Positions 14,328 through 14,847 of a stretch of DNA of 14,847 bases are shown here, piece by piece (position 1 is the first letter of the stretch; the number at the start of each line of letters is the position of its first letter). This DNA comes from SLST01 sp046538735 (GTDB taxonomy: Bacteria; Spirochaetota; Spirochaetia; DSM-27196; SLST01): the NCBI GenBank assembly GCA_046538735.1, contig JBKHII010000064.1:1-14847 (forward strand). The letters run 5' to 3'. A model generated the notes under the pieces. The model saw only the letters and a list, made by a program, of their open reading frames with translations. It had not been told where the DNA came from and made no database searches. The translations under genes and the position numbers were made by a program.

Positions 14328-14474
14328 AATGTCAGGATGCTTGCAGGTCGATCGCTCGGAACTCGCGATCCGGACGCGCTTTGTGGCGCCGCATGAGGGA
14401 CGCGCAGCGGTACTATGCCATCTGCCGCTGCGATCGTGGGTTACGGAGGTCCGACCAGCAAGCTTCCTGACATT
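14328..14474. repeat. 147-bp element bounded by 23-bp inverted repeats
   Basis: The arms are 14328-14350 and 14452-14474. They match at 21 of 23 positions when one is reverse-complemented; both begin AATGTCAGGA and share GCTTGC and GGTCG. The 101 nt inside contain a 6-bp hairpin (14350-14370, GATCGC/GCGATC), an 8-bp hairpin (14403-14432, CGCAGCGG/CCGCTGCG) and two copies of GACGCGC (14373-14379, 14399-14405). No ORF of note and no clear target-site duplication. It could be a MITE-like element or a structured RNA with a long closing stem. Nothing else is seen in the gene-free interval 14286-14490. Confidence 0.6.
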
Positions 14475-14490
14475 CTCGGGACAAAGAAGC

Positions 14491-14520
14491 GCCACCGGGG
14501 AGGGGAGGCACCCCGGTGGC
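14491..14520 (-). terminator. Intrinsic terminator of the small structured transcript
   Basis: A perfect 10-bp GC-rich stem (GCCACCGGGG with CCCCGGTGGC) around a 10-nt loop. On the minus strand it is followed by GCTTCTTTGT, a moderate T-run. On the plus strand a purine run follows, so it terminates minus-strand transcription from the 14745-14772 promoter. Confidence 0.65.
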
Positions 14521-14569
14521 AGGAGGGGAGGAATGGACCGACGCCGCGGCGCACGCGGTCCCGCTTCCG

Positions 14570-14716
14570 TCACCAGGAGGAGGTGAAGAGAGCGCTTCTT
14601 GTTACACCGCCGCCGCTCGCGGGTACTTGGCTTACATCGAGGAGCCGTGCGCCGCCGTTGACGACGCACGACCCGGGAGAGAGGTCGTTTCGAGTGGTAC
14701 GTAATCCTGATAGCAT
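14570..14716 (-). CDS. Possible 48-residue small protein or leader peptide
   Basis: The ATG at 14716 is preceded at 5 nt by a strong Shine-Dalgarno (GAGGGAGG, 14729-14722) and lies about 22 nt inside the predicted transcript. The product starts MLSGLRTTRNDLSPGSC, is hydrophilic and Ser/Gly-rich, has a single cysteine (Cys17), and shows no motif or membrane segment I recognise. Third-position GC is 30 of 48 codons, lower than the neighbouring genes, so coding is not certain. The start region is buried in RNA structure: the ATG sits in a stem-loop (14720-14706) and the ribosome site can pair with ACCTCTCTC at 14685-14677. It may be a regulated small ORF, a leader peptide, or an accidental ORF in a structured non-coding RNA. 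Confidence 0.35.
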   Translation of the reverse strand: MLSGLRTTRNDLSPGSCVVNGGARLLDVSQVPASGGGVTRSALFTSSW

Positions 14717-14744
14717 CAGAACCTCCCTCTTTATTGATAACTCC

Positions 14745-14772
14745 ATTATATCGCATAAAACGAAAATTGCAA
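14745..14772 (-). promoter_or_regulatory. Strong sigma-70 promoter
   Basis: On the minus strand TTGCAA (14772-14767), 16-nt AT-rich spacer, and a perfect TATAAT (14750-14745); predicted start near 14738. It is the best promoter in the window and reads into the small structured transcript. Confidence 0.7.
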
Positions 14773-14777
14773 GCCTT

Positions 14778-14800
14778 TTCGCGAACATTTTCTGAAATGT
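14778..14800. promoter_or_regulatory. Two dyads upstream of the strong promoter
   Basis: TTCGCGAA (14778-14785) is followed by ACATTT-TCTG-AAATGT (14785-14800), a perfect 6-bp dyad with a 4-bp centre. They end 6 bp upstream of the -35 box and are candidate operator or activator sites. A partial third copy of the 23-bp repeat motif starts at 14796. Nothing codable is seen from 14801 to the window end. Confidence 0.35.
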
Positions 14801-14847
14801 CACCGACCTTGCTGAAGTGAAGCACCACGCGGTTTTCTCCCGTAGAG

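Larger units (their letters stand above)
14481..14738 (-). ncRNA. Predicted short structured transcript (about 260 nt)
   Basis: It is bounded by a strong promoter and an intrinsic terminator. Seen on the minus strand: 14729-14721 can pair with 14685-14677 (9 bp, one G-U); a small hairpin at 14720-14706 holds the start codon; ACGACC/GGTCGT (14688-14683 with 14673-14668) is an alternative pairing that excludes the first; a 10-bp hairpin with G-U pairs spans 14669-14647; hairpin 14561-14535. It does not match 6S, SRP, tmRNA or RNase P signatures I know. It could be an sRNA, a cis-regulatory leader, or the mRNA of the 48-codon ORF. Confidence 0.45.

Noticed and set aside
14403..14432. 8-bp hairpin as an intrinsic terminator
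   Set aside because: A 14-nt loop and no T-run on either side; better explained as part of the inverted-repeat element.
14328..14474. Integron attC site or retron msr/msd
   Set aside because: No RYYYAAC/GTTRRRY core sites at the arms, and no integrase or reverse transcriptase in the window.
14520..14640. Possible RNase P RNA core (GGGGAGGAATGGACCG resembles GAGGAAAGTCC)
   Set aside because: Other universal elements (ACAGNRA, GGTAAACCCC-like and the P4 partner) are missing, and the purine runs are explained by the antisense of the terminator region.
14295..14828. 177-codon minus-strand ORF through the right intergenic region
   Set aside because: It crosses a strong promoter, an intrinsic terminator and the inverted-repeat element, and has irregular basic composition; not a credible gene.

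Overview
The window is a compact, GC-rich bacterial chromosome segment; by eye the genes are strongly GC-biased at third positions and only the intergenic stretches near 11.1 kb and 14.7 kb are AT-rich. The protein families suggest a Gram-negative-type anaerobe or facultative anaerobe. I lean to Spirochaetota, because an AXE1-type esterase, an exported ApbE lipoprotein, an FMN-binding lipoprotein and a NusG-II protein occur together with short unannotated secreted proteins. This assignment is tentative and rests on memory of the families only. No phage, IS transposase, CRISPR array, rRNA or tRNA was seen.

Left block (1-5046): a minus-strand operon ftsH > trxB > mutS-like. The genes abut or overlap (TAG directly followed by ATG, then an ATGA overlap), and the MutS-like ATPase runs off the left edge. 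It is divergent from a small PAP2-like (DUF212) membrane protein gene. Middle block (5067-8065): a minus-strand pair, rhomboid protease > exported protein of unknown function, divergent from a plus-strand pair, AXE1-family esterase > rlmE.

Right block (8078-14285): this holds the parts of a flavin-based extracytoplasmic electron-transfer system. They are a type II NADH dehydrogenase with a C-terminal DoxX-like membrane domain, followed by a long-chain polyprenyl diphosphate synthase on the same strand; an exported ApbE flavin transferase on the plus strand; and, convergent with it, NYN-LOTUS protein > EetA-like NusG-II protein > two-domain FMN-binding lipoprotein. The inferred electron path is NADH to Ndh2 to a (demethyl)menaquinone to EetA-like protein to covalently bound FMN on the lipoprotein, with ApbE attaching the flavin. 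DmkA-like and EetB-like partners are not in the window.

Far right (14286-14847) is mostly non-coding. It holds a 147-bp element bounded by near-perfect 23-bp inverted repeats, and a strong sigma-70 promoter driving a short structured transcript with an occluded ribosome-binding site, a 48-codon ORF and an intrinsic terminator.

Four start codons (ftsH, DUF212, rhomboid, NYN) lie exactly 6 nt after a -10-like box that is 17 nt from a -35-like box, with no convincing Shine-Dalgarno at normal spacing. This suggests leaderless transcripts are common here.
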